Part shown: positions 53,262 to 63,480 of the stretch, in pieces
Position numbering within the stretch: the stretch's first letter is position 1
How the letters are laid out: the number at the start of each line of letters is the position of its first letter
Program-made: the position numbers and the translations under genes
Notes under the pieces: model-generated
Told to the model about the DNA's origin: nothing
The model's database searches: none
Seen by the model: only the letters and a program-made list of their open reading frames with translations
NCBI RefSeq assembly: GCF_000820845.2
Contig: NZ_CBXV010000007.1
Coordinates: 274,582-338,581 of the forward strand
DNA length: 64,000 nt
Source of the DNA: Pyrinomonas methylaliphatogenes
GTDB lineage: Bacteria > Acidobacteriota > Blastocatellia > Pyrinomonadales > Pyrinomonadaceae
Direction of reading: 5' to 3'

Positions 53262-54698
53262 ATGAGATCGTTTTCCGATGGGCGGATCGCCTTGGAGATC
53301 GCGACGCTCGTTTTGCTCTGTCTGGGGGGAACGGCGGCGATCCCGCGACAAGAGGCGGCGCGCGCTGAACGAAAAGCCGCCGTTAAGATCCGTTGGGAAG
53401 AGCGGCCCGGCGTTTCGCGCTATCGCTTGCAACTTGCGCGCGATGACGGATTCAAGGATATCGTTTTCGATCGTTTGGTCAGCGGGCACGAGTATGTCGT
53501 CGCCGATCTGAGTCCGGGCGCTTACTATTGGCGGGTTGCGCCAGCGGAGTACGAGACTGGGCGATTCTCGGCACCGGCCCTCATCAAAGCGGGCGAGCGT
53601 CCCGTCCCGCTCCTGCTATCGCCGATAGGCGGTTGGCGCGCCTTGATCGGTAAAGTTCTTCGCCCGAGCGCCTTATCGCTCGATCCTGAAACGAGCTTGA
53701 TCGTTGGAACGAACGAGCGCGGGATGACCTATGCGCTTGAGGCGAGCACGGGGGCGGTGCGTTGGATCTCGCGACCGGAAGAGGCGGAATCGCGCGCGGT
53801 CCCCGTAGATGCATGGACGCTGCCTCTTCCCTCAACGAAGGGGAAGCGCGTTCTGGTGGCTCAAGGTGATCGAGTGCGCGTTCTCGATGCGGCCACTGGG
53901 CGCGAACTTTGGCGGCAGCGCGTCTCCGGCACCATCACCGGAGCGAGCGTCGTTGGCGCCTCGGACGCGAAAGCGCTCGTTGCGACTGCCGGCCCAGCGA
54001 CGCTCCGCTTGTTCGAAGGCGAGACCGGACGCGAGATTTGGAGCGTGCCGTTGGAAACGGAAGCTATAGGAGCGCCATCGGTCCTATCGAGCGATGAAGG
54101 TCTATCGCTCTTCATCGCCCATCTCGACGGGACGATCGAGCGAAGAGACGATAAGGGGAAGAGTCTTAGGGCGATCAAGCTCGCCGTGCCGGCGACGACG
54201 CCGCCTGTTTTCGTAGAAGGGAAGTCCGGCCCGCTCATCATTGGAACGGCGCGTGGTTTGGTCGCCCTCGCCCCAGGTGATCTGCGCATCCTGTGGGAGA
54301 AGGAGCTTGAAGATGGGCCGCGCGGCGAGATGGCGGTCGAAAATGAAGAACTAGCCTTCGTCACCGCGCGCGGGCGCGTGTCGCTTTTCGATCTGATGAG
54401 GCGAGAGATCAAGTGGAGCGCAGATGGAGCGGTGGATGCTCGTGCGGTCACGTTAGTTGATCTCGATGGCGATGGCGCGAACGATCTTTTGGCCCCTGCT
54501 GGATCGGCGTTCGCGATGGCTTGGCGCAGACGCGACGGGGTTTGGCTATGGCAGGCCGAAGAGGCATCCGAGGATGTGAGAAGCGAAGCAGGAGGCGAAT
54601 TGCGCTCGTTGGTGATCGTTAGCGGTGAGCGCGCGCGCTACGCCGTTGGCGGCGATCGCTGGGGCTTGCGCGCGGTGGCACTCCCCACAGCGCAATGA
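53262..54698 (+). CDS. secreted PQQ-like beta-propeller protein
   Basis: About 478 aa from ATG 53262 (GGAAG 4 nt upstream; GTG 53244 possible). A signal peptide (IALEIATLVLLCLGGTAA) is followed by a fibronectin-type III-like domain (VSRYRLQLARDDGFKDIVFDRLVSGHEYVVADLSPGAYYWRV) and a propeller of PQQ-type blades (VLVAQGDRVRVLDAATGRELWRQRVSG; TLRLFEGETGREIWSVPL; LVALAPGDLRILWEKEL; ending with an FG-GAP-like VDLDGDGANDLLA). Enzymatic PQQ binding is not supported; a structural or binding role at the envelope is more likely. Function unknown. Confidence 0.82.
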   Translation: MRSFSDGRIALEIATLVLLCLGGTAAIPRQEAARAERKAAVKIRWEERPGVSRYRLQLARDDGFKDIVFDRLVSGHEYVVADLSPGAYYWRVAPAEYETGRFSAPALIKAGERPVPLLLSPIGGWRALIGKVLRPSALSLDPETSLIVGTNERGMTYALEASTGAVRWISRPEEAESRAVPVDAWTLPLPSTKGKRVLVAQGDRVRVLDAATGRELWRQRVSGTITGASVVGASDAKALVATAGPATLRLFEGETGREIWSVPLETEAIGAPSVLSSDEGLSLFIAHLDGTIERRDDKGKSLRAIKLAVPATTPPVFVEGKSGPLIIGTARGLVALAPGDLRILWEKELEDGPRGEMAVENEELAFVTARGRVSLFDLMRREIKWSADGAVDARAVTLVDLDGDGANDLLAPAGSAFAMAWRRRDGVWLWQAEEASEDVRSEAGGELRSLVIVSGERARYAVGGDRWGLRAVALPTAQ

Positions 54699-54720
54699 TA
54701 AAACGGCTAAGGGGATTCGA

Positions 54721-54870
54721 ATGCTCTGGAGAGTGGCGGCGATTCTGCTCATAATTTGGTCGATCGGGTGGATCATTGGTAAAGGCGGCATGTGGCACAT
54801 CTTCTTGTTGTGCGCGATTGGCGTTGGATTTGTGCAACTCGTTGCCGATTGGCGAACATCGCAGAAGTGA
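54721..54870 (+). CDS. small lmo0937-type membrane protein
   Basis: 49 aa with two hydrophobic segments (LWRVAAILLIIWSIGWIIG and HIFLLCAIGVGFVQLV), closely matching the pattern of the lmo0937/DUF5670 family of tiny membrane proteins. AAGGGG lies 7 nt before ATG 54721, which is 22 bp after the propeller gene. The frame opens earlier inside that gene but this start has the ribosome site. Function of the family is unknown. Confidence 0.7.
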   Translation: MLWRVAAILLIIWSIGWIIGKGGMWHIFLLCAIGVGFVQLVADWRTSQK

Positions 54871-54976
54871 CTCGTGCGGCAACAGATGGCGCAGATGTCG
54901 CATCAACAGAAAACGAAGCGCATCGCGAGCATCGGGTGCCGGAAGATCAAATCGCTCCGTGTCGAGGAAACATTCA

Positions 54977-56539
54977 ATGAGAAGTGTCAGAACAGCGTTC
55001 CCTTTGCTTTTCGGATTGTTCGTCCTGCGTTTGCTGGCCGCGCAGGCGCAGAGCGACATCCCGCGTGAGACGATCGCCATAACCTATCCGCTCGATCGCA
55101 CGGTGACGGTCAAGTTCCGCGGAACCACACGCCTGCCCCGCTTGAGCGGCGAGGCAAAGGTCAAACGCACGGGACGAAGCGGCACGAGGATCGAAATGAA
55201 GATCGAGAATCTGCCGCGCGCTTATGAATTAGGCGGAGCCTATACGACCTATGTGCTCTGGGCCATCTCGCCGGAAGGGCGTACAGACAACCTCGGTGAG
55301 ATCAAGCGGAGCGGCAGCATCTTCATCGACTCGAAGATCGAGGTGACGACGCCGCTGCAAACCTTCGCTTTGATCGTCACCGCCGAACCGCACTTTCTTG
55401 TGCAAACCCCGAGTCGCATGGTCGTGCTGGAGAATCTGCCGCCGCGCGATACGGACGGGACGGAGATAGCCACCGTGCCCGTTCGCTACATCGGCAACAC
55501 GAGCGACTACTATCGCGAGTTGACCATCCCCGAGGTCGCCGACAGCGATTACACGCAAACGCCGACCTCTCTGCTGGGCGCGCGCCAAGCCGTGAAGCTC
55601 GCGCGGTTTGCCGGCGCCGAGCGCGACGCGCCGGACGAGTTGAAGGCTGCGGAAGAGCAGCTACAACAAGCCGAGGGCGCTTGGCGTTTGAAACAGAAAG
55701 AAGCGGAGGTTGATGCGCTTGCGCGGCGCGCGACGAGTTTAGCCGTGCGCGCAGAAGAGCTCGCCATCGCGCGGCGCGCCGCGCGACAAAGGCGCGAAGA
55801 GATAGCGCAGCGCGACGAGGCTTTGCGTGAAGCCGAGCGCGCCGCCGCCGACGCTAGCAAGGAGGTCGCCGATTTGCGCGCCGCATTGGAACGGGAGGCA
55901 CATGCACGCGAGTTGCTCGAAAGAGACTTAGCAAATGCCAACCAGCGTATCCGCGACCTTCAGTCGGAGAACGAGCGCTTGCGTGATGAATTGCAAACGG
56001 CGCGCGCCGAAGCCGAAAAGGCGAAGCTCGAACTGGCGCGCGTCGAGGGCGAACGCCGAGCTGAGCAGAAGGCCGCCGAACGACGCGCAGCCCTCGAAAA
56101 CCTCAAGCAGCAATTGGCACGTTATGGGACGGTGCGCGCAACGGAACAGGGAGTCATTGTAACGTTGCCGGAAAATGGGTTGTGGGCCGGTCCGCGCGTG
56201 GCTGAGTTGTCGCCGCGCGCCGCCGCGAAGCTCGAGCCTCTGGCGGCGCTGCTCGCCAACTACCCCGATTTTCAGATCATCATCGAAGCTTATAGCGATG
56301 ATCGCGGTGACGATGGCGCGTTGCGCGCCTTAACCGAGCTACGCGCGCAGCGTCTGGCCGAGAAATTGATCGCTGCGGGAGTCGATCGCGCGCGCATCCG
56401 CGCGCTCGGCATGGGATCGGCAAATCCCGTCGCGCCGAATAACACTCTTGCCGGTCGCGCGCGCAATCGGCGAGCGGAGATAACTTTGATCCCCAGAGAG
56501 GACCGATCGGAAGCGGAACAGCGCGCAGGCAGCAACTGA
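54977..56539 (+). CDS. OmpA-family protein with long coiled coil
   Basis: 520 aa: signal peptide (TAFPLLFGLFVLRLLAAQA), a beta-rich N-terminal domain (residues about 25-190), an Ala/Glu/Arg-rich coiled coil (about 205-370), and a C-terminal OmpA-like peptidoglycan-binding domain (about 395-505) containing EAYSDDRGDDGALRALTELRAQRLAEKLIAAGVDRARIRALGMG and GRARNRRAEI. The N-terminal half is not a typical beta-barrel, so it may be periplasmic or surface-anchored. GAGGAAAC precedes ATG 54977. It is the last gene of the apparent 52.5-56.5 kb unit. Confidence 0.87.
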   Translation: MRSVRTAFPLLFGLFVLRLLAAQAQSDIPRETIAITYPLDRTVTVKFRGTTRLPRLSGEAKVKRTGRSGTRIEMKIENLPRAYELGGAYTTYVLWAISPEGRTDNLGEIKRSGSIFIDSKIEVTTPLQTFALIVTAEPHFLVQTPSRMVVLENLPPRDTDGTEIATVPVRYIGNTSDYYRELTIPEVADSDYTQTPTSLLGARQAVKLARFAGAERDAPDELKAAEEQLQQAEGAWRLKQKEAEVDALARRATSLAVRAEELAIARRAARQRREEIAQRDEALREAERAAADASKEVADLRAALEREAHARELLERDLANANQRIRDLQSENERLRDELQTARAEAEKAKLELARVEGERRAEQKAAERRAALENLKQQLARYGTVRATEQGVIVTLPENGLWAGPRVAELSPRAAAKLEPLAALLANYPDFQIIIEAYSDDRGDDGALRALTELRAQRLAEKLIAAGVDRARIRALGMGSANPVAPNNTLAGRARNRRAEITLIPREDRSEAEQRAGSN

Positions 56540-56641
56540 TTCGAAGGGATCCGGTGATCGCCTCAGCCCCGGAGAACGTTTCGGACATTAGCCCATCGCT
56601 TGACGCAAACGGTCTCGCTTGGGCAATATAGATCGCTTCAT

Positions 56642-56718
56642 GGCGGGGTAGCTCAGTTGGTCAGAGCGTGGGATTCATAACCCCAAGGTCGTGGGTTCGA
56701 GCCCCACCCCCGCTACCA
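56642..56718 (+). tRNA. tRNA-Met (CAU)
   Basis: 77 nt with encoded CCA. Acceptor GGCGGGG/CCCCGCT (one G-U), D arm, anticodon loop TTCATAA and T arm GTGGG-TTCGAGC-CCCAC are canonical. The closing pair of the anticodon stem is A-C, a mismatch. The base before the acceptor and lack of three G-C pairs next to the anticodon argue against the initiator; a tRNA-Ile2 reading cannot be excluded by sequence alone. Confidence 0.9.
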
Positions 56719-56728
56719 GTTCCTCAAG

Positions 56729-56764
56729 GAGGCTCCACCCGAACGTGGAGCCTCAAAAATTTTC
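56729..56764 (+). terminator. terminator after tRNA-Met
   Basis: Perfect 10-bp stem GAGGCTCCAC/GTGGAGCCTC with 6-nt loop, followed by AAAAATTTT; it could also act for the reverse strand, where the yjbQ gene ends. Confidence 0.75.
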
Positions 56765-56819
56765 AGGGGCGCGTGAGGACCGTCTTCCCCATCGATCTCG
56801 GCGATTCTTTGGCTTCAAC

Positions 56820-57242
56820 TCATTCGCCGATGATTTTGATGAGCACCCGCTTGTTCCTGCGCCCATCGAATTCGCCGTAGAAGATCTCCTCCCACGGACC
56901 GAGATCGAGCTTACCATCGGTTATTGCGACGACCACCTCACGCCCCATGATCTGACGTTTGTGATGCGCATCAGCATTATCTTCGCCCGTGCGGTTATGG
57001 TGGTAGCGTTCGGGGCTCGGATCATATGGCGCGAGCCATTCCAACCAGCGTTTATAGTCTTCATGTAGCCCAGGTTCGTCATCGTTGATGAAGACGCTGG
57101 CGGTGATGTGCATGGCATTGACGAGGCAGAGGCCTTCCTTGATCCCGCTCTTTCTCACCTCTTCTTCAACTTGTTCGGTGATGCGCACGAACGCCATCCT
57201 TTCGGGGACGTTGAAGGTCAGATATTTCGTGTGCGATCTCAT
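56820..57242 (-). CDS. YjbQ/UPF0047 family protein
   Basis: 140 aa. The conserved histidine-rich signature [16 protein letters not shown] and [22 protein letters not shown] identifies the UPF0047 (YjbQ) family, small trimeric beta-barrel-like proteins; some members have been linked to a thiamine-phosphate synthase activity. The [10 protein letters not shown] motif probably binds a metal or phosphate. No thiamine genes are nearby. The C-terminus meets the tRNA-Met terminator region. Confidence 0.9.
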   Translation of the reverse strand: MRSHTKYLTFNVPERMAFVRITEQVEEEVRKSGIKEGLCLVNAMHITASVFINDDEPGLHEDYKRWLEWLAPYDPSPERYHHNRTGEDNADAHHKRQIMGREVVVAITDGKLDLGPWEEIFYGEFDGRRNKRVLIKIIGE

Positions 57243-57343
57243 GCCCGCCCTCCTTGGACTGCGGTATGAATAAGGAGCGCTTCGATCTTGAAATTGGTCG
57301 CAAAGACTCTCATCGAAAACTGGCTGCTTATCAGCGCTGACGA

Positions 57344-57928
57344 CTAGCTGAATTGTTCCGGGAATAGTTGTCGCTCTACCATCTCACATAAGATGTGGCC
57401 GAGGAGGTTGTGCGTCTCTTGGATGCGTTGCGTGTTGGCGCTCGGGACGATGAGCGCGATGTCACAGAGCGAAGCCATACGCCCCCCGTCGCGCCCGAGG
57501 AACCCGATGATCTTCATTTCTTGCATGCGCGCTTGGAGCGCCGCTGCGATGACGTTTGGCGAATCGCCTGAAGTCGAAATCGCGATCAGCACATCGCCGG
57601 GCGCGCCGAAAGCTTCGATCTGGCGGGCGAAGACGCGATCAAACGCCGTATCATTCGCGATGCAGGTGAGGATGCTGCCGTCGGTCGAAAGGGCGAGCGC
57701 GGGAAGCGCACGTCTGTCTGCGCAGATGAAGCGATTGACGAATTCTCCGGCGATATGCTGCGCGTCGGCTGCCGATCCGCCATTGCCGCATAAAAGTATC
57801 TTGCATCCGGAACGAATGACTTCGGCGATGACTCTGCCCGCGCGTTCGATCTCGCGGCCGCTTTCCGTAAAGAAACGGCGTTTGACCTCGATGCTTTCGG
57901 CGACGATTCTGGCGATTAGTTCCGACAT
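57344..57928 (-). CDS. gmhA: D-sedoheptulose 7-phosphate isomerase GmhA
   Basis: First step of ADP-heptose synthesis for the LPS inner core. 194 aa, a SIS-domain protein with [23 protein letters not shown] at about residues 45-67, the STSGDSPN motif, and [15 protein letters not shown]; the C-terminal [16 protein letters not shown] supplies conserved catalytic histidines. It fits with the Lpt machinery here, but other heptose genes are not in the window. uvrA is upstream on the same strand, 42 bp away. Confidence 0.93.
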   Translation of the reverse strand: MSELIARIVAESIEVKRRFFTESGREIERAGRVIAEVIRSGCKILLCGNGGSAADAQHIAGEFVNRFICADRRALPALALSTDGSILTCIANDTAFDRVFARQIEAFGAPGDVLIAISTSGDSPNVIAAALQARMQEMKIIGFLGRDGGRMASLCDIALIVPSANTQRIQETHNLLGHILCEMVERQLFPEQFS

Positions 57929-57970
57929 CTCGTTCTCGTGATACTGACGAGGTTTTCGCTTAGCGAAGCG

Positions 57971-60811
57971 CTACTTGTCAAGCGCCCAGGCATTCTTTCG
58001 TCCGCTGCCGTTGAGGACGGAGCGGAGCGCTTGACCGGTGTATGATCGGCGCACGCGGACGATCTCTTCCGGCGTGCCACAGGCGACGACGCGCCCCCCG
58101 CCATCTCCGCCTTCCGGACCGAGGTCGATGATGTAATCGGCGGATTTGATGACATCTAAGTTGTGTTCGATGACGATCACCGTGTTTCCAAGATCGACCA
58201 ATCTTTGAAGCACGTCGAGCAGCTTGTGAACGTCGGCTAGATGCAATCCGGTCGTCGGTTCGTCGAGGATGTAGATCGTCCTGCCGGTCGCGCGGCGGGA
58301 TAGCTCTTTGGCGAGTTTGATGCGCTGCGCTTCGCCGCCGGAGAGCGTGGTGGCTGGCTGGCCCAGCTTGATGTATCCCAGCCCGACGTCGAGCAATGTT
58401 TGCAACTTGGGCCTGATCTGCGGGATGTTTTCGAGCAGCGGCAGCGCCTCTTCGACCGTCGTGTCAAGCAGGTCGGCGATCGATTTGCCTTTGTACTTGA
58501 CCGCCAACGTTTCGCGATTGTAGCGTGCGCCGCGACACACATCGCACAGGACGTAAACGTCTGGCAGGAAGTTCATCTCGATGCGTTTAAGCCCTTCGCC
58601 TTCGCAGGCTTCGCACCGCCCGCCCTTGACGTTGAAGGAGAACCGACCTGGCTTGTAACCGCGCTCGCGCGATTCTGGAAGCATCGCGTAGAGCTCTCGG
58701 ATCGGCGTAAACAACCCCGTATAGGTCGCCGGATTGGAGCGCGGCGTTCTTCCGATCGGCGATTGATCGATCTCTATGACCTTGTCTATGTGCTCTAGTC
58801 CTTCGATCGCGCGATGTTCGCCCGGTTCAGCGAGCGCGCCGTAAAGATGGCGGGCGAGCGCGCGATAGAGTATGTCATCGACCAGCGTCGATTTGCCTGA
58901 GCCGCTGACCCCCGTGACGACGATGAAGAGCCCTAAGGGGAATTCGACATCGATGTCTTTCAAGTTGTTCGCGCGCGCGCCGCGCACCCATATGCTCTTA
59001 CCGTTCGGGCGACGGCGCACGGTCGGCACCGGGATCGCGCGCGCGCCGCTGATATATTGCCCGGTCAAAGATTGTGGCGTGCGAGCTATTTGATCGGGCG
59101 TGCCTGCGGCGACGACCTCGCCCCCATTTGTGCCCGCGCCCGGTCCGAGGTCGATCACGTAGTCAGCGCGGCGAATGGTCTCTTCGTCATGCTCGACGAC
59201 GAGCACCGTGTTGCCGAGATCGCGCAGAGCTGCGAGCGTATCGAGCAGGCGCGCGTTATCGCGCGGATGCAATCCGATCGACGGCTCATCGAGGACATAG
59301 AGCACGCCGCGAAGTTGCGATCCGATCTGCGTTGCCAAACGGATGCGTTGACCTTCTCCGCCGGAGAGGGTCGAGGATGGGCGATCGAGCGTGAGGTAGC
59401 CTAAGCCGACCGTCTCAAGGAAACGCAAACGGTTCTTGATCTCGCGCAAGATCAGGCCAGCGATCTGCTCTTCGCGTGTGGAGAGCTTCAGTTGGTCAAA
59501 GACGCGAATCGCCTCTTCGATGGTCATCGCGGCATAATCGGCGATGTTGCGACCCGCGACTTTGACGGCGAGAGATTCGGGTTGCAATCTTTTGCCCTGG
59601 CAGGCGGGACATTGAAGCGGCGAGACCAGTTCCTCCAGAGCGAGTCGGGCCCTCTCCGACGGCGGATCGTTTAAGCGCTCGCGCAACAGGCGCAGCGCGC
59701 CGCGCCATTCGCTGCGATACGTGTATTGGCCTTGACGAAAGGTGATCTCGCCCGGTAGGCCGTAAAGGAACGCTTCGCGCACCTGTTTCGGGAGTTCGTT
59801 GAACGGTAGGTGCGGATCTGAGCCGAAGTGTTCGATGAGCGAGGTCAGCGCGCTCTTCAGGAAAGCTGACGATTGACGATCGGCGCCGCCGAGGAATTCT
59901 AGTCGATCCGCCCTCTCGGTCGGATCGGGGATGAGTTTGGCGGGATCTATCTCAAGCACGGTGCCGAGCCCGAGGCAACGCTTACAAGCGCCATAAGCGG
60001 AGTTGAACGAAAATGAGCGTGGTTCGAGCGGCGGGACGTTGATGCCACAATTGACGCACGCCATCTTCTCCGAATAGAGCCTCTCTTCGCCATCGACGAC
60101 CGAAACGATCACGGCCCCGCCTGTCAGCTTCAACGCCGTGCGGACCGATTCCGTCAAGCGCTCGGCGATGCCCGGCTTGATCAACAGGCGATCGATCACG
60201 ACCTCGATCGTATGGTTGCGCCTCTTGTCGAGCTTGATCTCTTCATCGAGCGACACCAGCTCGCCGTCGACGCGCGCGCGCAAGAAGCCGTCTTTGGCGA
60301 GCCTTTCGAGCTCCTTTTTGAACTCGCCTTTGCGACCGCGAACGATCGGAGCCAGAATCATCACGCGCTCGCCTTCGGGAAGTGACAACACGCTTTGCAC
60401 GATCTGTTCGATCGATTGGCGCGTGATCGGCGCGCCGCATTGGTGACAGTGCGGTTGGCCAATCGAAGAGAAGAGCAGACGTAAGTAATCGTAGATCTCT
60501 GTGACTGTACCGACCGTCGAGCGCGGGCTGCGGGAGACGGTCTTCTGTTCGATCGAGATTGCTGGTGAGAGCCCTTCGACCGAATCGACATCTGGGCGCT
60601 CGAGCTGATCGAGGAATTGGCGCGCGTAGGCCGAAAGCGATTCGACATAGCGGCGTTGCCCTTCGGCATAGATCGTGTCGAAGGCGAGCGAAGATTTGCC
60701 CGATCCGGAGAGCCCCGTGATGACGGTTAGGCGATTGCGTGGGATTTCGACGTTGATGTTCTTCAGGTTGTGTTGGCGCGCGCCGCGCACCGTAATGCGA
60801 TCAATTGCCAT
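57971..60811 (-). CDS. uvrA: UvrA, excinuclease ABC subunit A
   Basis: Damage-recognition ATPase of nucleotide excision repair. 946 aa with two ABC cassettes: first Walker [15 protein letters not shown], signature [13 protein letters not shown] with [11 protein letters not shown], second Walker [15 protein letters not shown], signature [19 protein letters not shown]. Zinc modules are visible (CVNCGINVP...CKRCLG and CEACEG...CDVCRG). All key motifs are intact. No uvrB or uvrC is adjacent. The start at 60811 gives [19 protein letters not shown], the family N-terminus. Confidence 0.97.
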   Translation of the reverse strand: MAIDRITVRGARQHNLKNINVEIPRNRLTVITGLSGSGKSSLAFDTIYAEGQRRYVESLSAYARQFLDQLERPDVDSVEGLSPAISIEQKTVSRSPRSTVGTVTEIYDYLRLLFSSIGQPHCHQCGAPITRQSIEQIVQSVLSLPEGERVMILAPIVRGRKGEFKKELERLAKDGFLRARVDGELVSLDEEIKLDKRRNHTIEVVIDRLLIKPGIAERLTESVRTALKLTGGAVIVSVVDGEERLYSEKMACVNCGINVPPLEPRSFSFNSAYGACKRCLGLGTVLEIDPAKLIPDPTERADRLEFLGGADRQSSAFLKSALTSLIEHFGSDPHLPFNELPKQVREAFLYGLPGEITFRQGQYTYRSEWRGALRLLRERLNDPPSERARLALEELVSPLQCPACQGKRLQPESLAVKVAGRNIADYAAMTIEEAIRVFDQLKLSTREEQIAGLILREIKNRLRFLETVGLGYLTLDRPSSTLSGGEGQRIRLATQIGSQLRGVLYVLDEPSIGLHPRDNARLLDTLAALRDLGNTVLVVEHDEETIRRADYVIDLGPGAGTNGGEVVAAGTPDQIARTPQSLTGQYISGARAIPVPTVRRRPNGKSIWVRGARANNLKDIDVEFPLGLFIVVTGVSGSGKSTLVDDILYRALARHLYGALAEPGEHRAIEGLEHIDKVIEIDQSPIGRTPRSNPATYTGLFTPIRELYAMLPESRERGYKPGRFSFNVKGGRCEACEGEGLKRIEMNFLPDVYVLCDVCRGARYNRETLAVKYKGKSIADLLDTTVEEALPLLENIPQIRPKLQTLLDVGLGYIKLGQPATTLSGGEAQRIKLAKELSRRATGRTIYILDEPTTGLHLADVHKLLDVLQRLVDLGNTVIVIEHNLDVIKSADYIIDLGPEGGDGGGRVVACGTPEEIVRVRRSYTGQALRSVLNGSGRKNAWALDK

Positions 60812-61028
60812 CGCCTAAACCCGCCCGTTCCCTCACTGTGATCTTCGCTGCGATGCGGAGAAAATTCGATTGTAATTTAGCAGGCGATCGCCGGGCAAGC
60901 GTCCTTGTCAAGTGAGCTTCCGCTTCGATCATCTGGATGTTGTGGTTATTTGATCTTTTGTTTTCCCGGACGGCTCTTTGGTAAAGTTCTTTCCCGGTGC
61001 TGATTCTGATCCGAGGGGTCGTTGGCGG

Positions 61029-61739
61029 GTGAACCTTCCGAACGCATTGACGCTGTTGCGCATCTTCATCGTGCCGCTTTTGGTCGTGGTGCTTCTGACG
61101 CCCTTTTCCGAAGACTGGCTGGGCGTGCCGCGACACATCGCCGGGGTGGCGCTCTTCCTCGGCGCAGCGCTCACCGATTATCTGGACGGTCTTCTCGCGC
61201 GCAGTCGTCAGCAGGTGTCGCAATTCGGCAAACTGCTCGATCCGATCGCCGACAAACTCCTCATCTCATCGGCGCTCATCTCGCTCGTCGAAAACCGCTT
61301 AGCGCCAGCTTGGGCGGTCGTCATCATCATCGGTCGCGAGTTCGCCGTTTCGGGACTGCGCTCAATCGCCGCGGCCGATGGGGTGATCATCGCCGCTTCG
61401 TGGGTCGGGAAATTAAAGATGCTGGCGCAGGTGGCCGCGATCACGCTGCTCATCCTCTCAAGCGTCTCGGGTGCGCCACCCGTCGCCAACTTCGGACAAG
61501 CTTTCCCAGCCATCGAATTCTGGACCGTACCCGAACTGCGTCAAGCGGTGCACCATCTCTTAAGCGAAGGGAGAACCACGATTACCGATTGGCAAGTGCT
61601 CCTCTACACGTTAGGGCGCGCGATGTTGTGGGTCGTGGTCTTCGTCTCATGCGTTTCGATGTATCAGTATTTCCGCTCCTTCTATCTCATTTCGCTTGAG
61701 CGCGGACAGCTCGCGCGCGAGGCGAAGAACGGACGATAG
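61029..61739 (+). CDS. pgsA: CDP-diacylglycerol-glycerol-3-phosphate 3-phosphatidyltransferase
   Basis: Membrane enzyme of phosphatidylglycerol synthesis. GTG 61029 (GAGGGG 11 nt upstream) gives MNLPNALTLLRI, the family start; 236 aa. The CDP-alcohol phosphatidyltransferase signature D-x2-DG-x2-AR-x8-G-x3-D-x3-D appears as DYLDGLLARSRQQVSQFGKLLDPIADK. Several membrane helices follow. The last 60 residues are an extra hydrophobic segment. It is divergent from uvrA. Confidence 0.9.
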   Translation: MNLPNALTLLRIFIVPLLVVVLLTPFSEDWLGVPRHIAGVALFLGAALTDYLDGLLARSRQQVSQFGKLLDPIADKLLISSALISLVENRLAPAWAVVIIIGREFAVSGLRSIAAADGVIIAASWVGKLKMLAQVAAITLLILSSVSGAPPVANFGQAFPAIEFWTVPELRQAVHHLLSEGRTTITDWQVLLYTLGRAMLWVVVFVSCVSMYQYFRSFYLISLERGQLAREAKNGR

Positions 61740-61834
61740 AATCGAAGAAGGCGCGCTCCGGGACCGCGCATCCGGCCCTCATCTCGATGCAATCGTCTGC
61801 ATGTCTCGTCGGCGAGAGAACAAGCCGCCGAGCT

Positions 61835-62797
61835 TCACCTCACTTCGACGTAATCTCCGGTGATGATCTCCTGTGCGACTTGCGTGATGATGCCAGTCGA
61901 GGCTCGCCGCTGCACGTTAGTCACGACCAACTCGCCGACAATCTTGCGCGGCAGTTGTGGGCGACGCCGTTTGATCTCAGGCGTGTTAACGGTCGGTCCG
62001 AAGATACCAGTCGAGTTGCCGTCTTTTACGCGCTGAGATTGGTTGGAGAATTTCCCTCCGCGAAAGCGCTCGCTTTCAAAACCGCCGCTAGCATTGGGGA
62101 CAACCTCTTCATCGCGAAAGCGCGTCACGTTGCCAGTTCCAACAGGACGATAAATCACCAGACGATCGCCGACGCGCAGACCATCCTCCTCACCGAGGTC
62201 GATGAAGACAACTTGGTTGGTCGAGATCATCTCCTGTCCATCGCGCGCCAAAATAATGCGCCCGCGCTTCTTGTTGCTCGGGTCGGCGAACCGATTGAAC
62301 GTGCGCTCAGCGGATAGATCGGGCGCAGGTCGCGGATAGGCTGCGCGCAGCAGATCGCCGAGTAGAATCGTCTCGCACGATTTGGTGATTACCGCAACGG
62401 AGACGCGCTCTTTGACATCTACTACGCGCAGTTGCCCGACCTCTTGCGTGTATACGCCGAGCCAGCCCTTCTTCTTCGTCAACTTCGTTGTAAATTGGCC
62501 GCGCGGTCGGATGATAGAAAACTCCTGCCCGTTTCGTATCCCTTGAGCCGTTCCGGCGTTGATGTAAACGTAATCGCCTGCGGAATAGACGCGCCGCTCT
62601 TGCTCCTGTTCGCCGCCGACGATCTCGAAACGATAGGGCGCAGGCGCATACTCGATGAACCCAGCGCAGTAGACCTCGCTCTCTTTAGCTTTAGGAGGCG
62701 ACGCTTCGGGGGCCGTTTGAGCGTTGATCGTGAAACAGAGTCCGCTGAGAAAGAATGTGCTGACAGCGTAACGGCGAAGATTGTCGATGATCTTCAC
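61835..62797 (-). CDS. secreted protein with two FlgT-C-like repeats
   Basis: 320 aa from GTG (62797), which has AGGAGA 8 nt upstream; the longer frame lacks this site. A signal peptide (RYAVSTFFLSGLCFTINA) is followed by two related modules: residues about 76-150 (VYINAGTAQGIRNGQEFSIIRP ... GQLRVVDV....VAVITKSCETILLGD) and 196-320 (VFIDLGEEDGLRVGDRLVIYRP ... GELVVTNV....TGIITQVAQEIITGD). The pattern 'hydrophobic-G-x3-G-hydrophobic-x-hydrophobic-G' is like the FlgT C-terminal and similar envelope domains. No name can be given; it likely acts in the periplasm or outer membrane. Confidence 0.7.
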   Translation of the reverse strand: MKIIDNLRRYAVSTFFLSGLCFTINAQTAPEASPPKAKESEVYCAGFIEYAPAPYRFEIVGGEQEQERRVYSAGDYVYINAGTAQGIRNGQEFSIIRPRGQFTTKLTKKKGWLGVYTQEVGQLRVVDVKERVSVAVITKSCETILLGDLLRAAYPRPAPDLSAERTFNRFADPSNKKRGRIILARDGQEMISTNQVVFIDLGEEDGLRVGDRLVIYRPVGTGNVTRFRDEEVVPNASGGFESERFRGGKFSNQSQRVKDGNSTGIFGPTVNTPEIKRRRPQLPRKIVGELVVTNVQRRASTGIITQVAQEIITGDYVEVR

Positions 62798-63134
62798 GGC
62801 AGTTCTCCTAAGACAATGGATTAAGTCTCCGGATTTTATGAAGTTCGGTGAGGACGATCGCGGGGCAGTGGCGGTTTTCATTACGCCACTCCCAAATCCT
62901 AGCCTGTTTGCCATGGCGCGTCAATGGGCTTTAGTCGCTTCGACTAGAGTTGCGATTAGAGAAAATTTTGTTTATCATGAACGCCGGCTAAACTTGCGTT
63001 TTCAAAGATCCGTTGCTATTATCCTCAGTTTGTCGGATATTGAGAGTCGCTTAACTAAAGTCTCTGCGGAGAGCTTTTCTGTCGGCACTTAAGTATAGGT
63101 GCCGTGCGATTTGTTGAGAGGTTGCAGCTAATGG
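62798..63134 (+). other. 337-bp gap before the tRNA-tuf unit
   Basis: No gene is seen. An A+T-rich segment (about 62930-63100) contains the promoter at 62994-63022 that would drive the tRNA and tuf transcript rightwards. Confidence 0.55.
62994..63022 (+). promoter_or_regulatory. promoter of the tRNA-tuf operon
   Basis: TTGCGT (62994-62999), 17-bp spacer and TATTAT (63017-63022), about 110 bp before tRNA-Thr. Spacing is ideal and the region is A+T-rich. Confidence 0.6.
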
Positions 63135-63210
63135 GCCGGTGTAGCTCAGTTGGTAGAGCAGCTGATTTGTAATCAGCGGGTCGGGGGTTCGAGTCCCTTC
63201 ACCGGCTCCA
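63135..63210 (+). tRNA. tRNA-Thr (UGU)
   Basis: 76 nt, acceptor GCCGGTG/CACCGGC, anticodon loop TTTGTAA (TGT), T arm canonical, CCA encoded. First tRNA of the Thr-Tyr-Gly-Thr-tuf series. Confidence 0.96.
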
Positions 63211-63226
63211 TTCAATCGGAAGTTGA

Positions 63227-63316
63227 GCAGGGGTGGTCGAGTGGTTAATGGCACCGGGCTGTAAACCCGGCGGGCTTCACTGCCCTACGCAGGTTCGAAT
63301 CCTGCCCCCTGCACCA
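63227..63316 (+). tRNA. tRNA-Tyr (GUA)
   Basis: 90 nt with the long class II variable arm. Acceptor GCAGGGG/CCCCTGC, anticodon loop CTGTAAA (GTA), CCA encoded. Confidence 0.96.
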
Positions 63317-63371
63317 GGATCTCGACGGAGCGGAGAGCGGGAGTTTTACATCCCTCGCTTTTCGCTGGTGG

Positions 63372-63447
63372 GCGGGCGTAGCTCAGTTGGTAGAGCATCA
63401 GCCTTCCAAGCTGAGGGTCGCGAGTTCGAGTCTCGTCGCCCGCTCCA
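63372..63447 (+). tRNA. tRNA-Gly (UCC)
   Basis: 76 nt. Acceptor GCGGGCG/CGCCCGC, anticodon loop CTTCCAA (TCC), CCA encoded. Confidence 0.96.
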
Positions 63448-63480
63448 CTTTAAACCCATTTGCGCCGTTGCTCGTGTCGC

